A stretch of 64,000 nucleotides of DNA, from the NCBI RefSeq assembly GCF_000337455.1, contig NZ_AOIU01000005.1:1-64000 (forward strand). The letters are read 5' to 3'. Below are positions 52,252-62,467 of this stretch, piece after piece. The position numbers and the translations under genes are program-made. Below the pieces are notes generated by a model. That model was not told the DNA's origin and did not search any database. It was given only the letters and a program-made list of their open reading frames with translations. The stretch's first letter is position 1. Each line of letters begins with the position of its first letter. This DNA is from Halosimplex carlsbadense 2-9-1 (lineage in GTDB: Archaea > Halobacteriota > Halobacteria > Halobacteriales > Haloarculaceae).

Positions 52252-53589
52252 TCACTCACCCGCGTCCAGTTCGAAGACAGAGACCGACCCGCCGTCGTCG
52301 TCGTCGTTCGGACTCCCGCTGTTCGGCGCGCCGACCAGTGCCGTTGCTCCCGTCAGCGCGACCGAGAACCCGAAACTGTCGCCGACCGTACCGTCCTCGG
52401 CGACCAGTTTGGCCGTCTCCGTCCACTCGCCGTCCGAGCGCGCGAACGCGTAGGCCGACCCCGCCCGCTCACCGTAGGGGTCCTCGTCGCTGGGCGCGCC
52501 GACGACGGCCCGGTCGCCGGCGAGCGCGACGCTCGCGCCGAACTCGTCGCCGTCGTCGCCGTCGGAGGCGGTGAGCGTCGCGGCCTGCTCCCAGCCGTCG
52601 CCGTCGCGCCCGAAGACGTACGCGCCGCCGGTCCACATCTCGTCGTAGCTGTCGCGGAAAACCGCGCCCGCCAGCACCGTCCCGTCGTCGACGGCGACGC
52701 TCCAGCCCAGCCCGTCGTCCTCGCGGCCGTCGGTAGCCGTCAGCCGCGCCCGTCGCTCCCAGCCGCCGTCGGCCCGCTCGAAGACGGTGACCGAGCCGAC
52801 CATCTCGGTCAGCGCGTCCGTCGCCGGCGCGGTCGCGGGCGTCCCAGGCCCGGTGTCGTCGTCCGCCCCGCCGACGGCGACGGTGTCCCCGTCGGTCGCC
52901 ACCGCGTCGCCGAACCGGTCGCCCGGCGCCGGATCGCCGTGGGCGAGCGTCGCCGTCTCCCGCCACTCGCCCTCCGCGCGCTCGAAGACGTACGCCGCCC
53001 CGCTCTCCTCGCCGCGGCGACCGTTCTCCGGCGCGCCCACGACGGCGGTGTCGCCCGCGAGGGCGACCGCCCGGCCGAACTCGTCGCTGTCGGCGCCCTC
53101 GGCCGCGGTGAGCGTCGCCGTCCGTTCCCACCCGTCGTCCGCGCGTTCGAAGACGAACGCCGCGCCGGTCTCGACACCGGACTCGTCGGTCGCGTGCGGC
53201 GCACCGACGAGCGCCGTCCCGTCCGAGAGCGCGGCGGCCGCGCCCGCGGCCCGCGGTTCGACGGTCGCGGCCCGGGACCAGCTGTCGCGGTCGAACAGCG
53301 TTCCCGTCCCGCTGTGGTCGGTCGCGCCCGCGGCCGACGGCGCGGCGACGAACCCCCGCCGGTCCGAGAGCGCGACCGCCTTCCCGAAGCCGCCGCCCGC
53401 GTCGCCGGGCGCCGCCAGCGTCGCGTCGCTGGTCACCCGTCGGAAGGTCGAGCCGCCGTCGGCGGTCTCGGACGGCGTGACACCGCCGGGTTCGGGCGAA
53501 TCGGCGTCGGTCAGGCCGGGACAGCCCGCGAGGCCCGCCGCGGTCGCCGCGGCGAACGAAGAGAGGAGGGCGCGTCGGGACCGATGCAT
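52252..53589 (-). CDS. FG-GAP-like repeat lipoprotein
   Basis: A 445-aa exported protein. MHRSRRALLSSFAAATAAG followed by LAGC indicates a Tat-style signal with a lipobox, so it is lipid-anchored on the outside. The mature part has about seven repeats of the type DEFGRAVALAGDTAVVGAPE ... GAAYVFERAEGEW, the FG-GAP/integrin-alpha-like beta-propeller blade. This architecture suggests extracellular binding; no ligand is known. The ATG at 53589 is the one that gives the signal peptide. It is convergent with the DUF368 gene (17-bp gap). Confidence 0.85.
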   Translation of the reverse strand: MHRSRRALLSSFAAATAAGLAGCPGLTDADSPEPGGVTPSETADGGSTFRRVTSDATLAAPGDAGGGFGKAVALSDRRGFVAAPSAAGATDHSGTGTLFDRDSWSRAATVEPRAAGAAAALSDGTALVGAPHATDESGVETGAAFVFERADDGWERTATLTAAEGADSDEFGRAVALAGDTAVVGAPENGRRGEESGAAYVFERAEGEWRETATLAHGDPAPGDRFGDAVATDGDTVAVGGADDDTGPGTPATAPATDALTEMVGSVTVFERADGGWERRARLTATDGREDDGLGWSVAVDDGTVLAGAVFRDSYDEMWTGGAYVFGRDGDGWEQAATLTASDGDDGDEFGASVALAGDRAVVGAPSDEDPYGERAGSAYAFARSDGEWTETAKLVAEDGTVGDSFGFSVALTGATALVGAPNSGSPNDDDDGGSVSVFELDAGE

Positions 53590-53681
53590 GCAGGGACCGA
53601 ACGGGGGGCGGTCACTTAACCCCGCCGGGCGGCGCCCGACGGCCGGCCGTCGTCGAGGGGCCGCCCGCGACCGTCCGCCGC

Positions 53682-54371
53682 TCAGCTCAGGAACAGCCGC
53701 CGCTGGGCCCGCTCGTGTTCCGCCGAGCGCACGTCGACCAGCGGCGCGAACGGGGCCATGTCGTCGATATCGCGCTCGGCGCTCGCCTCGACGGCGTCGA
53801 CCATGGCAGGTCGCAACTCGTCGAGGACGCGCTGCACCTCGGTCGACCCAAGGCGCATGAGTCGCTGGGCCGCCCCGAGCTGTGCGGTCGCGAACTCGTG
53901 ACAGGCCAGTAGGCACGCCTCACGCACCGAGACGCCCGCCAGGGCGGCGACGGTCCCGAGGACGACCGCGTAGTTGCCCGGCGCGTCGCCCGCGTCGACC
54001 GCCTCGCCGTACTCCGTCAGCAGGTCGTCGTCGCGCAGGTCCCGCTGGAGGGTCAACAGCCGGTCGCCGGTCCGCTCGGAGCTCTCGCGGAACTCCGCCG
54101 CGAGCGTCACCGCGGTGAGCCGCCGGTCCGCGCGCTCGACGCCCGTCAGGTCCCCCTCGCCGGCAGCGGCGTGGGCCGCCCGCAGCGCCACCAGGTCGGC
54201 GTGGCCGTGTTGCCGGCGGAGGACCGTCCCGACGAGGTCGCCCAGTTCGTCGGCGTCGGTCACGCCGTCGTCCGCGACGAACTGCTCCAGCGCGTAGGAG
54301 ACGCTGTCGGTCCCCACCGGGAGGAAGGAGTCGGCCAGCCGCAGCGATTCGAGGGTCGCCTCGTCGCTCAC
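53682..54371 (-). CDS. ureF: Urease accessory protein UreF
   Basis: UreF (229 aa, all-helical) binds UreD/UreH and recruits UreG during nickel insertion into urease. Family traits are the start LRLADSFLPVGTDSVSYALE, then GDLVGTVLRRQHGHADLVAL, and the late AACHEFATAQLGAAQRLMRLG-like stretch (read as CHEFATAQLGAAQRLMRLG). The start is GTG 54371, overlapping the ureE stop (GTGA). It is the last gene of the urease operon. Confidence 0.92.
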   Translation of the reverse strand: MSDEATLESLRLADSFLPVGTDSVSYALEQFVADDGVTDADELGDLVGTVLRRQHGHADLVALRAAHAAAGEGDLTGVERADRRLTAVTLAAEFRESSERTGDRLLTLQRDLRDDDLLTEYGEAVDAGDAPGNYAVVLGTVAALAGVSVREACLLACHEFATAQLGAAQRLMRLGSTEVQRVLDELRPAMVDAVEASAERDIDDMAPFAPLVDVRSAEHERAQRRLFLS

Positions 54372-55000
54372 GACTCCCCACCTCCGACGGAGTCGTCCCC
54401 CGATTTCGGGTCGAGCGTCCGCACGCCGTGGTCATGGCTGTGGTCGCCGTGACCGTGCGAGTGGCCGTCCTCGCGGTGGCCGTTGCCGGCTCCCCCGTGC
54501 CCGTGGGAGTGGCCGTCGTCGACGCTCCCCTCGTCGAACAGCGTCGGCGGGACCGCCTCGTATTCCACCGTCGCGCCGTCGGGGAGGTGGGGTTCGACCG
54601 TGGTCTCCATCCGTTCGCGGGTGTCCGCCAGCGGGAGGTACGCGCGGCCGTCCTCGACGGCCAGGTCCCAGTGGCGGTTGCCGACGGCGTGGCCGAGTTC
54701 GAGCGCGGTCGTCACCGCCGTCCGGTCGGGGTCGGCCACCCCGTCGAAGTCGAGCACCATCGCCTCGACGGCTTCGAGCGACACGATCACGAGCCGGTCG
54801 CCGGTCGAGAGCACGTCGCCGTCGCGCAACTCGCGGGCGACGACGACGCCCAGGTCCGTGCCGTCTTCCGCCGTCGTGCGGAACCGCGAGCGCCGCCGCT
54901 CGGTCTCGTCGACCGCGATGCGGAGCGGGTCGCCCGACGCGACGCGCTCGGCGACCCCCTCGTCGTCCAGTTGCCCGACGAATTCCTCGGCGACCAGCAT
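54368..55000 (-). CDS. ureE: Urease accessory protein UreE with His-rich nickel-binding tail
   Basis: UreE (210 aa) is the nickel donor chaperone. The N-terminal domain (VDETERRRSRFRTTAEDGTD) and the metal-binding C-terminal domain (ALELGHAVGNRHWDLAVEDG with the conserved His) are followed by a His-rich tail: DDGHSHGHGGAGNGHRED, then GHSHGHGDHSHDHG, expected to bind several Ni2+ ions. The start ATG at 55000 overlaps the ureD stop (TGATG). It sits between ureD and ureF. Confidence 0.92.
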   Translation of the reverse strand: MLVAEEFVGQLDDEGVAERVASGDPLRIAVDETERRRSRFRTTAEDGTDLGVVVARELRDGDVLSTGDRLVIVSLEAVEAMVLDFDGVADPDRTAVTTALELGHAVGNRHWDLAVEDGRAYLPLADTRERMETTVEPHLPDGATVEYEAVPPTLFDEGSVDDGHSHGHGGAGNGHREDGHSHGHGDHSHDHGVRTLDPKSGDDSVGGGES

Positions 55001-56046
55001 CAGGGCCTCCGTGATTCGGGCGCGCCGACGCCCAGCAGGTCGGTTCTCGCCTCGTCCCACGCCGCCCGGAGCGACGCCGTCACCGTCTCCGCGCGGTGGC
55101 CCAGCGCCCGCACGACGCACCCAGCGTCGTTCGGCAGGCGCGTCGCGCCCGCGCGGACGGTATCGGCGTGGCCGTCGTCGGCCGCGGCGTCGCCGTCGGT
55201 TTCGGGGTCGGGGACCGCACCCGTCGCGACTCCGTGCAGTCGGTCGCTCAGGTCGTCGAGACCGTCGGATTCGTCCGCAGGGACGAGGACGTACAGCGTC
55301 CCCACCACCGCGAACTCGCCCATGACACCCGCGGCGGTGGGGTCGGCGTGGGCGGGCCGGAGGTGCGTCGCGTCGTCGACGAGCAACGTGCCGTCGCGGC
55401 GGACGCGCAGCCGCGAGAGGTACCGCTCGAAGTCGAAGCGCTCCCCGCGGGCGAGCCGTCCCGGAACCACCACGTCACCGACGACCGCGCTCGCGTCGGC
55501 CGCGAGGTCGAGGTCGAGCGCCTGGAAAAAGCGCGAGTTCTCGTGGAGGATGGTCGGCTCGGGCACGTAGTCGAGATGGCCGTCCCGGTCGACGGTGAGA
55601 GACACGTCCGCGGCGGCGTAGTTGCGCTCCATCGAGAGCACCTTCTGGGAGCTCTGGGTGGAGACGTGGGCGACGGCGCCCGTCCCGACCTCGACGTCGA
55701 TCCGGTGGCGGTCGCCCTGGGCGACGCCGCCGGTCGGCGACTGGACGTACACCGTCTCGGCCTCGGGCAGCGGGTCGTGGCCGAGCGTGCCGCTGACGTG
55801 GAACGGCGCCCGGGCCAGATCCCGCACGAGGTTCGTCTCCCCCGCCTCGTCGGCGGCGAAGCGGAGTTCGAGCCGGCCGTCTTTCCCGGGCGAGCCGACC
55901 GCCGCAGCGGGGAGCGATTCGGTCGCGTAGTCGGCGAACGACGGGTGGGGCGGCTCGTCGATCACGTCGTCCCGGCCCGGTGGTTCGGGCGGTCCGTCGG
56001 GCGGCTCGGGCGCTTCGTCGGAGGTGTTCGGGCTGTCTGTGGCCAT
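55000..56046 (-). CDS. ureD: Urease accessory protein UreD
   Basis: UreD/UreH (348 aa) forms the scaffold that docks on apo-urease and channels nickel. Recognisable parts are YVQSPTGGVAQGDRHRIDVE, TGAVAHVSTQSSQKVLSMER, LDYVPEPTILHENSRFFQAL and a C-terminal GEFAVVGTLYVLVPADE. The first 35 residues are a Pro/Asp-rich haloarchaeal extension. It overlaps ureE; ureG ends immediately upstream at 56047. Confidence 0.92.
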   Translation of the reverse strand: MATDSPNTSDEAPEPPDGPPEPPGRDDVIDEPPHPSFADYATESLPAAAVGSPGKDGRLELRFAADEAGETNLVRDLARAPFHVSGTLGHDPLPEAETVYVQSPTGGVAQGDRHRIDVEVGTGAVAHVSTQSSQKVLSMERNYAAADVSLTVDRDGHLDYVPEPTILHENSRFFQALDLDLAADASAVVGDVVVPGRLARGERFDFERYLSRLRVRRDGTLLVDDATHLRPAHADPTAAGVMGEFAVVGTLYVLVPADESDGLDDLSDRLHGVATGAVPDPETDGDAAADDGHADTVRAGATRLPNDAGCVVRALGHRAETVTASLRAAWDEARTDLLGVGAPESRRP

Positions 56047-56670
56047 CTACGCGAACAGCACGCCCTCGCTGACGTGCTCCTGTACGTCCTCGACCCCGTC
56101 GCCGGCCTTGCAGTTCGTGAAGACGAACGGCCCCTCCCGAACGTCGGCGGCGTCGGCCTCCAACACGTCCAGGTCCACGTCGACGTGGGGGGCCAGGTCG
56201 GTCTTGTTGATCACGAGCAGGTCGCAGTCGACGACGCCGGGCCCGCGCTTGCGCGGGATGTCCTCGCCCTCCGCCACGCTGATGACGTACAGCGAGTAGT
56301 CCGCGAGTTCGGGGTTGAACGTCGCGGCGAGGTTGTCGCCGCCGCTCTCGACGATGACGAGGTCGAGGTCCGGGTGGTCGGCGAGGAAGTCGTCGATCTG
56401 GGCGAGGTTCATCGAGGGGTCCTCGCGGATACCGGTGTGGGGGCAGGCGCCGGTCTCGACGCCGGCGACCAGATCTTCGGGGACGATCCCCGCGAATCGT
56501 TCGCGCAGCGCGTCGGCGTCCTCCTGTGTGAGTACGTCGTTGGCGATGACGCCCACGTCCAGGCCCGCCTCGCGCAGCCGCGGGACGAGTTCGGTGACCA
56601 GGGCGGTCTTGCCGGAGCCGACGGGGCCGCCGATGCCGACCGTCGCCACGTCGCGGTGGGTGAGGCTCAC
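56047..56670 (-). CDS. ureG: Urease accessory GTPase UreG
   Basis: UreG (207 aa) hydrolyses GTP to drive nickel transfer into urease. The P-loop is [20 protein letters not shown], the metal-binding CPH motif lies in [20 protein letters not shown], switch and Walker B are [20 protein letters not shown], and the guanine site is [13 protein letters not shown]. The start is GTG 56670, overlapping the ureA stop (GTGA). Sequence and length match the family well. Confidence 0.95.
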   Translation of the reverse strand: MSLTHRDVATVGIGGPVGSGKTALVTELVPRLREAGLDVGVIANDVLTQEDADALRERFAGIVPEDLVAGVETGACPHTGIREDPSMNLAQIDDFLADHPDLDLVIVESGGDNLAATFNPELADYSLYVISVAEGEDIPRKRGPGVVDCDLLVINKTDLAPHVDVDLDVLEADAADVREGPFVFTNCKAGDGVEDVQEHVSEGVLFA

Positions 56671-57053
56671 GAGTCGGCCTCCTCGGCGTCGGCCGGGTCG
56701 CCGCCGTCGGCGGCGCTCTCGGGTTCGCTGTCGGACTCCGTCCCGGCGGTCGAGCGGATCGGGTCGTGGACGGTGACGAGCTTCGTCCCGTCGGGGAAGG
56801 TGGGTTCGACCTGGATGATGTCGACCATCTCGGGGACGCCCTCCATGACGTCCTCGGGGTCGAGCAGCTGGGTCGCCTCGGCGCGGATCTCCGCGACGGA
56901 CCAGCCGTCGCGGCCCCGCTCGAAACACCAGTCGGAGATGTACGCGACCGATTCGGGGTGGTTCAGCGCGACGCCGCGCTCCTTGCGGCGCCGGGCGAGC
57001 TCTGCGGCCATGAAGACCGTCAGCCGTTCCTGCTCTTTGGGTGTAAGGTTCAT
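56667..57053 (-). CDS. ureA: Urease gamma subunit UreA
   Basis: UreA (128 aa) is the small structural subunit. The start [20 protein letters not shown], then [20 protein letters not shown] and [20 protein letters not shown] are standard. The last 25 residues form a Ser/Asp/Glu-rich tail beyond the usual end. It is the only ureA in the window even though ureB and ureC occur twice. It is placed 3 bp after ureC1. Confidence 0.95.
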   Translation of the reverse strand: MNLTPKEQERLTVFMAAELARRRKERGVALNHPESVAYISDWCFERGRDGWSVAEIRAEATQLLDPEDVMEGVPEMVDIIQVEPTFPDGTKLVTVHDPIRSTAGTESDSEPESAADGGDPADAEEADS

Positions 57054-57056
57054 CGT

Positions 57057-58766
57057 TCAGAGGATGTATCGCTGTCCGAGTGCCACTTCGTCCGTGGGTT
57101 CGCCCCGTGCCTCCTCGCCGTCGATCTCGACGACGAACGTCTCGGGGTCCACGTCCACGGACGGACAGTACGTGTTGCGCACGAAGTCGTCGACCGACAG
57201 GTCCCGCGTGTCCGCGATCGGCACCACCTCCTTGTTGAGGTCGTACCGCTCGGCCAGCCCGTTCTCGGCGGCCTGGGGGCTGACGAACTGCACGCTCGTC
57301 GCGTCGGCCGCTCGCCCCTTCGCGCCGAACTGCGGCCGCTGTTTGACCGGCTGGCAGGTCATCAGCGAGCCGTTGGCCTCGCCCATCGCCGACCAGGCCG
57401 GGAAGCCGCCCTTGAGGACGACCGACGGCTTGACCCCGAAGAAGGCGGGGTCCCACAGCACCACGTCGGCGAGTTTGCCGGCTTCGAGCGAGCCGACGTG
57501 GGCGTCGATACCGGCGGCGATCGCCGGGTTGATCGTGTACTTCGCGAGATACCGCAGGATGCGGTCGTTGTCGTGGTCCGCGTCGAGATTCGACGGCAGC
57601 GGCCCGCGCTCGTGTTTCATCTTGTGGGCGGTCTGCCAGGTGCGGGCGATCAGCTCGCCCATCCGACCCATCGCCTGTGAGTCGGTGGTCATCATCGAGA
57701 TGGCGCCCATGTCGTGCAGCAGGTCCTCGGCGCCGATGGTCTCGGCGCGCACCCGCGACTCGGCGAAGGCCACGTCCTCCGGTACGTCGGGGTTGAGGTG
57801 ATGGCAGACCATCACCATATCGAGGTGTTCGTCGAAGGTGTTCTCGGTGTAGGGCATCGAGGGGTTCGTCGAGGAGGGTAGCATGTGGGACTTGCCGACG
57901 AGTTCGATGATGTCGGGGGCGTGGCCGCCGCCGGCGCCCTCGACGTGGTAGGCGTGGATCGTCCGGCCGTCGATGGCGTCGAAGGTGTCCTCGGCGAACC
58001 CCGACTCGTTGAGCGTGTCGGTGTGGATCGCGACCTGGACGCCGGTCTCGTCGGCCACGTCCAGACAGGTGTCGATCACCGCCGGCATCGCGCCCCAGTC
58101 CTCGTGTATCTTCAGCGCGACCGCGCCGCCCTCGACCTGCTCGCGGATCACCTCGGGCTCGTTCGAGGAGCCCTTGCCGTAGAAGCCGACGTTGACCGGC
58201 CACTCCTCGGCGGCTTTCATCATCAACTCGAGGTTGCGCACCCCGCTGGTGATGATGCCGACCGTCGAGGGGCCGACGCCGCCGCCGAGCATCGTCGTCA
58301 CGCCCGAGGCGATGGCGTGTTCGGGCAGCTGGGCGGAGTTGAAGTGGACGTGGATGTCGAGCGCGCCCGGCGTCGCGATCATCCCCTCCGCGGAGATCAC
58401 CTCGGTGTTGGCGCTGACGATCAGCTCCTCGTCGACGCCGTCCATCGTGTCGGGGTTGCCGGCGTTGCCGACGCCGGCGATGCGGCCGTCCTTGAGTCCG
58501 ATGTCGGCCTTGATCACCCCCAGCTTCGGGTCCAGTACGACGAGGTTCGTCAGCACCCAGTCGAGCGCGCCCTCCTCGGCGGTGTAGCCGGGCTTGAGCC
58601 CCATCCCGTCGCGCAGGGTCTTCCCGCCGCCGAACACCGCCTCGTCGCCGCGGGTGATCCGGTCTTCGGTCACCTCGGCGATCAGGTCCGTGTCGCCGAG
58701 GCGGACGCGGTCGCCTTCGGTCGGCCCGTACAGCGAGGCGTACTGGTCGGGGTCGAGGTCCCGCAT
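57057..58766 (-). CDS. ureC: Urease alpha subunit UreC, copy 1
   Basis: UreC (569 aa) carries the dinickel active site that splits urea. Ligands are all present: [16 protein letters not shown] (two His), [18 protein letters not shown] (carbamylated Lys), [17 protein letters not shown] (His), [18 protein letters not shown] (His), and [14 protein letters not shown] (Asp); the flap Cys is in [15 protein letters not shown]. The ATG at 58766 overlaps the ureB1 stop (TGATG). It is highly similar to copy 2 at 59327, with near-identical DNA in places. Confidence 0.95.
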   Translation of the reverse strand: MRDLDPDQYASLYGPTEGDRVRLGDTDLIAEVTEDRITRGDEAVFGGGKTLRDGMGLKPGYTAEEGALDWVLTNLVVLDPKLGVIKADIGLKDGRIAGVGNAGNPDTMDGVDEELIVSANTEVISAEGMIATPGALDIHVHFNSAQLPEHAIASGVTTMLGGGVGPSTVGIITSGVRNLELMMKAAEEWPVNVGFYGKGSSNEPEVIREQVEGGAVALKIHEDWGAMPAVIDTCLDVADETGVQVAIHTDTLNESGFAEDTFDAIDGRTIHAYHVEGAGGGHAPDIIELVGKSHMLPSSTNPSMPYTENTFDEHLDMVMVCHHLNPDVPEDVAFAESRVRAETIGAEDLLHDMGAISMMTTDSQAMGRMGELIARTWQTAHKMKHERGPLPSNLDADHDNDRILRYLAKYTINPAIAAGIDAHVGSLEAGKLADVVLWDPAFFGVKPSVVLKGGFPAWSAMGEANGSLMTCQPVKQRPQFGAKGRAADATSVQFVSPQAAENGLAERYDLNKEVVPIADTRDLSVDDFVRNTYCPSVDVDPETFVVEIDGEEARGEPTDEVALGQRYIL

Positions 58767-59146
58767 CACTCGGCCCCCTCGAAGCCCGCCTCGCGCGCCC
58801 GGTCGAGCGCCGCGGCCTTCGTCTCGGCGTCGACGGGCCCGTCTGTCAGGGCGTTCATCCCCGTGAGGAGTTGGTCGCCGCCGACGGCAACGAGGTCGAC
58901 CGTCTTCCGGTCGCCCGGCTCGAACCGGACCGCGGTGCCGGCGGGCACGTCCAGACGCATCCCGAAGGCCTCGGCGCGCGGGAACGACAGCGCGCGGTTG
59001 ACCTCGAAGAAGTGGAAGTGCGAGCCGACCTGCACCGGCCGGTCGCCGGTGTTGGCGACCGTCACCTCGGCCGTCTCGCGACCCTCGTTGATGCGGACGC
59101 CGTCGCCGCGGGCGGTCACCTCGCCGGGCACGAGTCCGTCGCTCAC
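58766..59146 (-). CDS. ureB: Urease beta subunit UreB, copy 1
   Basis: UreB (126 aa) is the middle structural subunit. [40 protein letters not shown] and [19 protein letters not shown] are the family hallmarks. The start is GTG 59146; it overlaps ureC1. It is preceded by a 180-bp gap from ureC2, which may contain a second promoter. Confidence 0.93.
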   Translation of the reverse strand: MSDGLVPGEVTARGDGVRINEGRETAEVTVANTGDRPVQVGSHFHFFEVNRALSFPRAEAFGMRLDVPAGTAVRFEPGDRKTVDLVAVGGDQLLTGMNALTDGPVDAETKAAALDRAREAGFEGAE

Positions 59147-59326
59147 GGCCGTCCCTCCGAACGCGACCGGTCGGTACCGTCGCCGGCCGTGCGATGGCCG
59201 TCGCGGCTGCGAGCCGGGGAAGTCGTTGTCTTCGTCATCTGGTACCCATCCACACGTTCGTCCTAAACCGGTTCCGGATGGTGGAAATACTACCAAATTC
59301 TGTCGTCTCGCTGTGCGTTCGATCTC

Positions 59327-61045
59327 TCATAGCATGTACCGTTGGGCGAGCGAGACCTCCTCGCTCGGTTCCGCCGAGACGACCTCGCCGTCGACTCTCA
59401 CCTCGAAGGTTTCGGGGTCGATCTCGATGTCGTCCGGGCAGTAGTCGTTGTAGTGCATGTCTGCCTTCCCGGGCGTGCGAGCGCCGGAGACCGGAACGAC
59501 GGGGCAGTCGAGCCCGTAGGCCTCGCCGACGCCGGCCTCGGCCGCGGCCGGGCTGACGAACGACAGCGAGAGGCCGTGTTTGGCCTTGCCGACCGCGCCG
59601 GCGCGGGGACGCTGCACGACGGGTTCGCAGGTCATCAGCGAGCCGTTGGCCTCGCCCATCTCCGAGTAGACGGGGAATCCGCCTTTGAACGTTATCGCGG
59701 GCTTGACCCCGAAGAAGGCCGGATCCCACAGCACCACGTCGGCGAGCTTGCCGGGTTCGAGCGTGCCGACGTAGTCGTCGATGCCCGCCGAGATCGCGGG
59801 GTTGACCGTGTACTTCGCGAGGTAGCGCTTGGCGCGGAAGTTGTCGGCCTCTGTGGAGGTGTCGGCCGCCTCGTCCTCTGGCAGGGCGCCGCGCTGGCCC
59901 TTCATCTTCGAGGCGGTCTGCCAGGTGCGGGAGACGACTTCGGCCTGCCGGCCCATCGCCTGGGAGTCGGAGGTCATCATCGAGATGGCACCCACGTCGT
60001 GGAGCACGTCCTCGGCGCCGATGGTCTCGGCCCGGACGCGTGACTCCGCGAATGCCACGTCCTCCGGGACGTCGGGGTTGAGGTGATGGCAGACCATCAC
60101 CATATCCAGGTGTTCGTCGAAGGTGTTCACCGTGTAGGGCATCGAGGGGTTCGTCGAGGAGGGCAGCATGTTGGGCTGGCCGACCATCTCCATGATGTCG
60201 GGGGCGTGGCCGCCACCGGCGCCCTCGATGTGGAACAGGTGCATCGTCCGCCCGTCGACGGCAGCGAACGTGTTCTCGACGAACCCCGCCTCGTTCAGGG
60301 TGTCCGTGTGCATGCACACCTGCACGTCCTCCTCCTCGGCCACGTCGAGGCAGGTGTCGATGGCGGCGGGCATCGAGCCCCAGTCCTCGTGGATCTTCAG
60401 CCCGCAGGCGCCGGCTTCGAGCTGCTCGCGCAGGGGACCGGGCTTGGAGGCGTTGCCCTTGCCGTAGAAGCCGACGTTGACCGGCCACGCCTCGGCGGCC
60501 TGGAGGAAGCGCTTGACGTTCTCGGGGCCGGTCGTGCAGGTCGTCGCGCCGCCGCCGTAGCCGCCGCCGAGCATCGTCGTGACTCCCGACGCCAGCGCGT
60601 GGTCGGGGAGCTGGGCGGAGTTGAAGTGGACGTGGATGTCCAGGCCGCCGGGCGTGGCGATCTTCCCCTCGGCGGGGTACACGTCGGTCGAGGGGCCGAC
60701 GACCATGTCGACGCCGTCCATCGTGTCCGGGTTGCCGGCCTTGCCGATCCCGGCGATCTCGCCGTTCCTGATACCGATGTCGGCGGCGACGATCCCGAGG
60801 ACGGGGTCCATCACCAGTGCGTTCGTCAGCACCCAGTCGAGCGCGCCCTCCGCCTGGGTCGTGCCCGGCGACTGGCCGAGCCCGTCCCGTAGCGTCTTCC
60901 CGCCGCCGAAGACCGCCTCGTCACCCGGCGTGCGGCGGTCCTCCTCGACTTCGACGAGCAGTTCGGTGTCGCCGAGACGAACGCGGTCGCCCGTCGTCGG
61001 GCCGTACAGTTCGGCGTAGGCCTCGCGGTCGACCTCGCGTGTCAT
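59327..61045 (-). CDS. ureC: Urease alpha subunit UreC, copy 2
   Basis: The 572-aa second UreC also keeps every catalytic residue: [34 protein letters not shown] (Lys), [17 protein letters not shown] (His), [18 protein letters not shown] (His), [14 protein letters not shown] (Asp) and [12 protein letters not shown]. Differences from copy 1 are concentrated in loops ([33 protein letters not shown]). It should be active if a UreA partner is available; no ureA follows it. It overlaps ureB2 by 4 nt. Confidence 0.94.
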   Translation of the reverse strand: MTREVDREAYAELYGPTTGDRVRLGDTELLVEVEEDRRTPGDEAVFGGGKTLRDGLGQSPGTTQAEGALDWVLTNALVMDPVLGIVAADIGIRNGEIAGIGKAGNPDTMDGVDMVVGPSTDVYPAEGKIATPGGLDIHVHFNSAQLPDHALASGVTTMLGGGYGGGATTCTTGPENVKRFLQAAEAWPVNVGFYGKGNASKPGPLREQLEAGACGLKIHEDWGSMPAAIDTCLDVAEEEDVQVCMHTDTLNEAGFVENTFAAVDGRTMHLFHIEGAGGGHAPDIMEMVGQPNMLPSSTNPSMPYTVNTFDEHLDMVMVCHHLNPDVPEDVAFAESRVRAETIGAEDVLHDVGAISMMTSDSQAMGRQAEVVSRTWQTASKMKGQRGALPEDEAADTSTEADNFRAKRYLAKYTVNPAISAGIDDYVGTLEPGKLADVVLWDPAFFGVKPAITFKGGFPVYSEMGEANGSLMTCEPVVQRPRAGAVGKAKHGLSLSFVSPAAAEAGVGEAYGLDCPVVPVSGARTPGKADMHYNDYCPDDIEIDPETFEVRVDGEVVSAEPSEEVSLAQRYML

Positions 61046-61488
61046 GCCTCGTCCTCCGCGCTCTCGGCTCTCGCTCGATCAGCGTCCTCGCTGTCCAGCT
61101 TCCCGGCCTGGTCGGGGATGCCGCCGAAGCCCTGCCGTTCGGCACGCTCGACCGCCGCGGCGGCGTCGCCGTCGACGCTGCCGTCGACGAGGCCGTTCAT
61201 CCCGTGGGCGACGCGCTTGCCGCCGATAGCGACGAGGTCGACCGTCTGCTCGTCGCCGGGCTCGAACCGCACCGCCGTGCCCGCGGGGATGTTCAGCCGC
61301 ATCCCGAAGGCGGCCTCGCGGTCGAACTCCAGAGCGGCGTTGGTCTCGAAGAAGTGGAAGTGCGACCCCACCTGCACCGGCCGGTCGCCCGCGTTGCCGA
61401 CCGTCACCTCGGCCGTCTCGCGCCCCTCGTTTATCGTCACCGTCCCCTCCGCGGGTACTACCTCGCCTGGGACGATCTCGTCGCTCAT
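61042..61488 (-). CDS. ureB: Urease beta subunit UreB, copy 2
   Basis: UreB copy 2 (148 aa): [40 protein letters not shown] and [19 protein letters not shown]. It has a 20-residue acidic C-terminal tail ([20 protein letters not shown]) not present in copy 1. The ATG at 61488 is preferred over upstream options because the SDEIVPGEV start is conserved. It begins the urease genes, 157 bp after the nickel/cobalt ABC ATPase. Confidence 0.93.
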   Translation of the reverse strand: MSDEIVPGEVVPAEGTVTINEGRETAEVTVGNAGDRPVQVGSHFHFFETNAALEFDREAAFGMRLNIPAGTAVRFEPGDEQTVDLVAIGGKRVAHGMNGLVDGSVDGDAAAAVERAERQGFGGIPDQAGKLDSEDADRARAESAEDEA

Positions 61489-61645
61489 ACCACCACGTCC
61501 GTCGACAGTTTCGGTCGATAGTCGATCATCTGCGCGATTATTCGGGTAGCCATCCCAAGCCGGTTCGCTTCGGTGCAAATAGCACCGTCCGATCTCGTAT
61601 CGTGCCTCGATCGTCCGGATCGTCGCCTCAAAATCGGAAGATCGA

Positions 61646-62467
61646 TCAGGTATCGTCGCCGAGGCGGTCCCGCGCCGCCTCGACGGTCAGCGGCGGGTCG
61701 TCGGTCAGGCCGTCGAACAGCCGGACGACCTGCGGGGGCCGCAGGTCGCAGTCGGTCAGCAGGGCGGTGTCGGTCAGGACCTCGCGAGTGGGGCCGGTCG
61801 CGGCGACGCGGCCGTCGCCGTCCAGCAGGACCACGCGGTCGGCGACGCGGGGGACCAGCTCCGTGTCGGGCGTCGAGACGACGAGCGTGACGCCGGCGTC
61901 GGTCAGTTCGTCGAGCAGGGCGAGGACGGTCTCGCGGTTGGCCGCGTCCACGTCGCTCACCGGTTCGTCCAGCAGGAGCGCGTCCGGCTCGACGGTGAGC
62001 GCGCTCGCAAGCGCCGCCCGTCGCTGCTGGCCGCCGCTGAGCCGGAAGGGCGGTTTCGACAGCAGTTCGTCCAGGTCGAGCCGGTCGGCGACCCGCTCGA
62101 CGCGCGCGTCGGCCTCGCCGTCGGGCAGATCCTGCTGGGCGGGGCCGTAGGCCAGGTCCTCGCGGACGGTGGGGTTGAACAGGTAGTCGGCGGGGTTCTG
62201 CGTGAGGACGCTCAGCCGGTCCCGGACGGCGTCGGCGTCGGCCGTCTCGCCGAAGTACCGCACCGTCCCCTCGTCGGGCTCGATGAGGCCGCCGAGCAGC
62301 TGGAGCAGCGTCGACTTACCGGCGCCGTTGGGTCCGAGCAGGGCGACCCGCTCGCCGCGGGCGACACTCACGTCGACGCCGTCGACGGCGGGCGTGCCGT
62401 CCGGGTAGGCGTAGCGGAGCCCGCTCGCCTGGATGGCGGGCGCGCTCGTATCGTCGCCGTCGGTCAC
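61646..62467 (-). CDS. Nickel/cobalt ECF-type ABC transporter ATPase (CbiO/NikO)
   Basis: A 273-aa ATPase of the group II/III ECF transporters. Walker [18 protein letters not shown]-loop [17 protein letters not shown], signature [16 protein letters not shown], Walker [19 protein letters not shown] are intact. The H-loop reads [17 protein letters not shown], so the usual switch His (STHD) is Pro. The start is GTG 62467, overlapping the cbiQ stop. Its place next to urease points to Ni2+ as substrate, but Co2+ is possible. Confidence 0.9.
   Translation of the reverse strand: MTDGDDTSAPAIQASGLRYAYPDGTPAVDGVDVSVARGERVALLGPNGAGKSTLLQLLGGLIEPDEGTVRYFGETADADAVRDRLSVLTQNPADYLFNPTVREDLAYGPAQQDLPDGEADARVERVADRLDLDELLSKPPFRLSGGQQRRAALASALTVEPDALLLDEPVSDVDAANRETVLALLDELTDAGVTLVVSTPDTELVPRVADRVVLLDGDGRVAATGPTREVLTDTALLTDCDLRPPQVVRLFDGLTDDPPLTVEAARDRLGDDT

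Noticed and set aside
55096..57801. 901-aa open frame on the plus strand across ureD, ureG, ureA and ureC
   Set aside because: It runs antisense to four well-identified urease genes and has no domain-like sequence; it results from GC-rich third codon positions.
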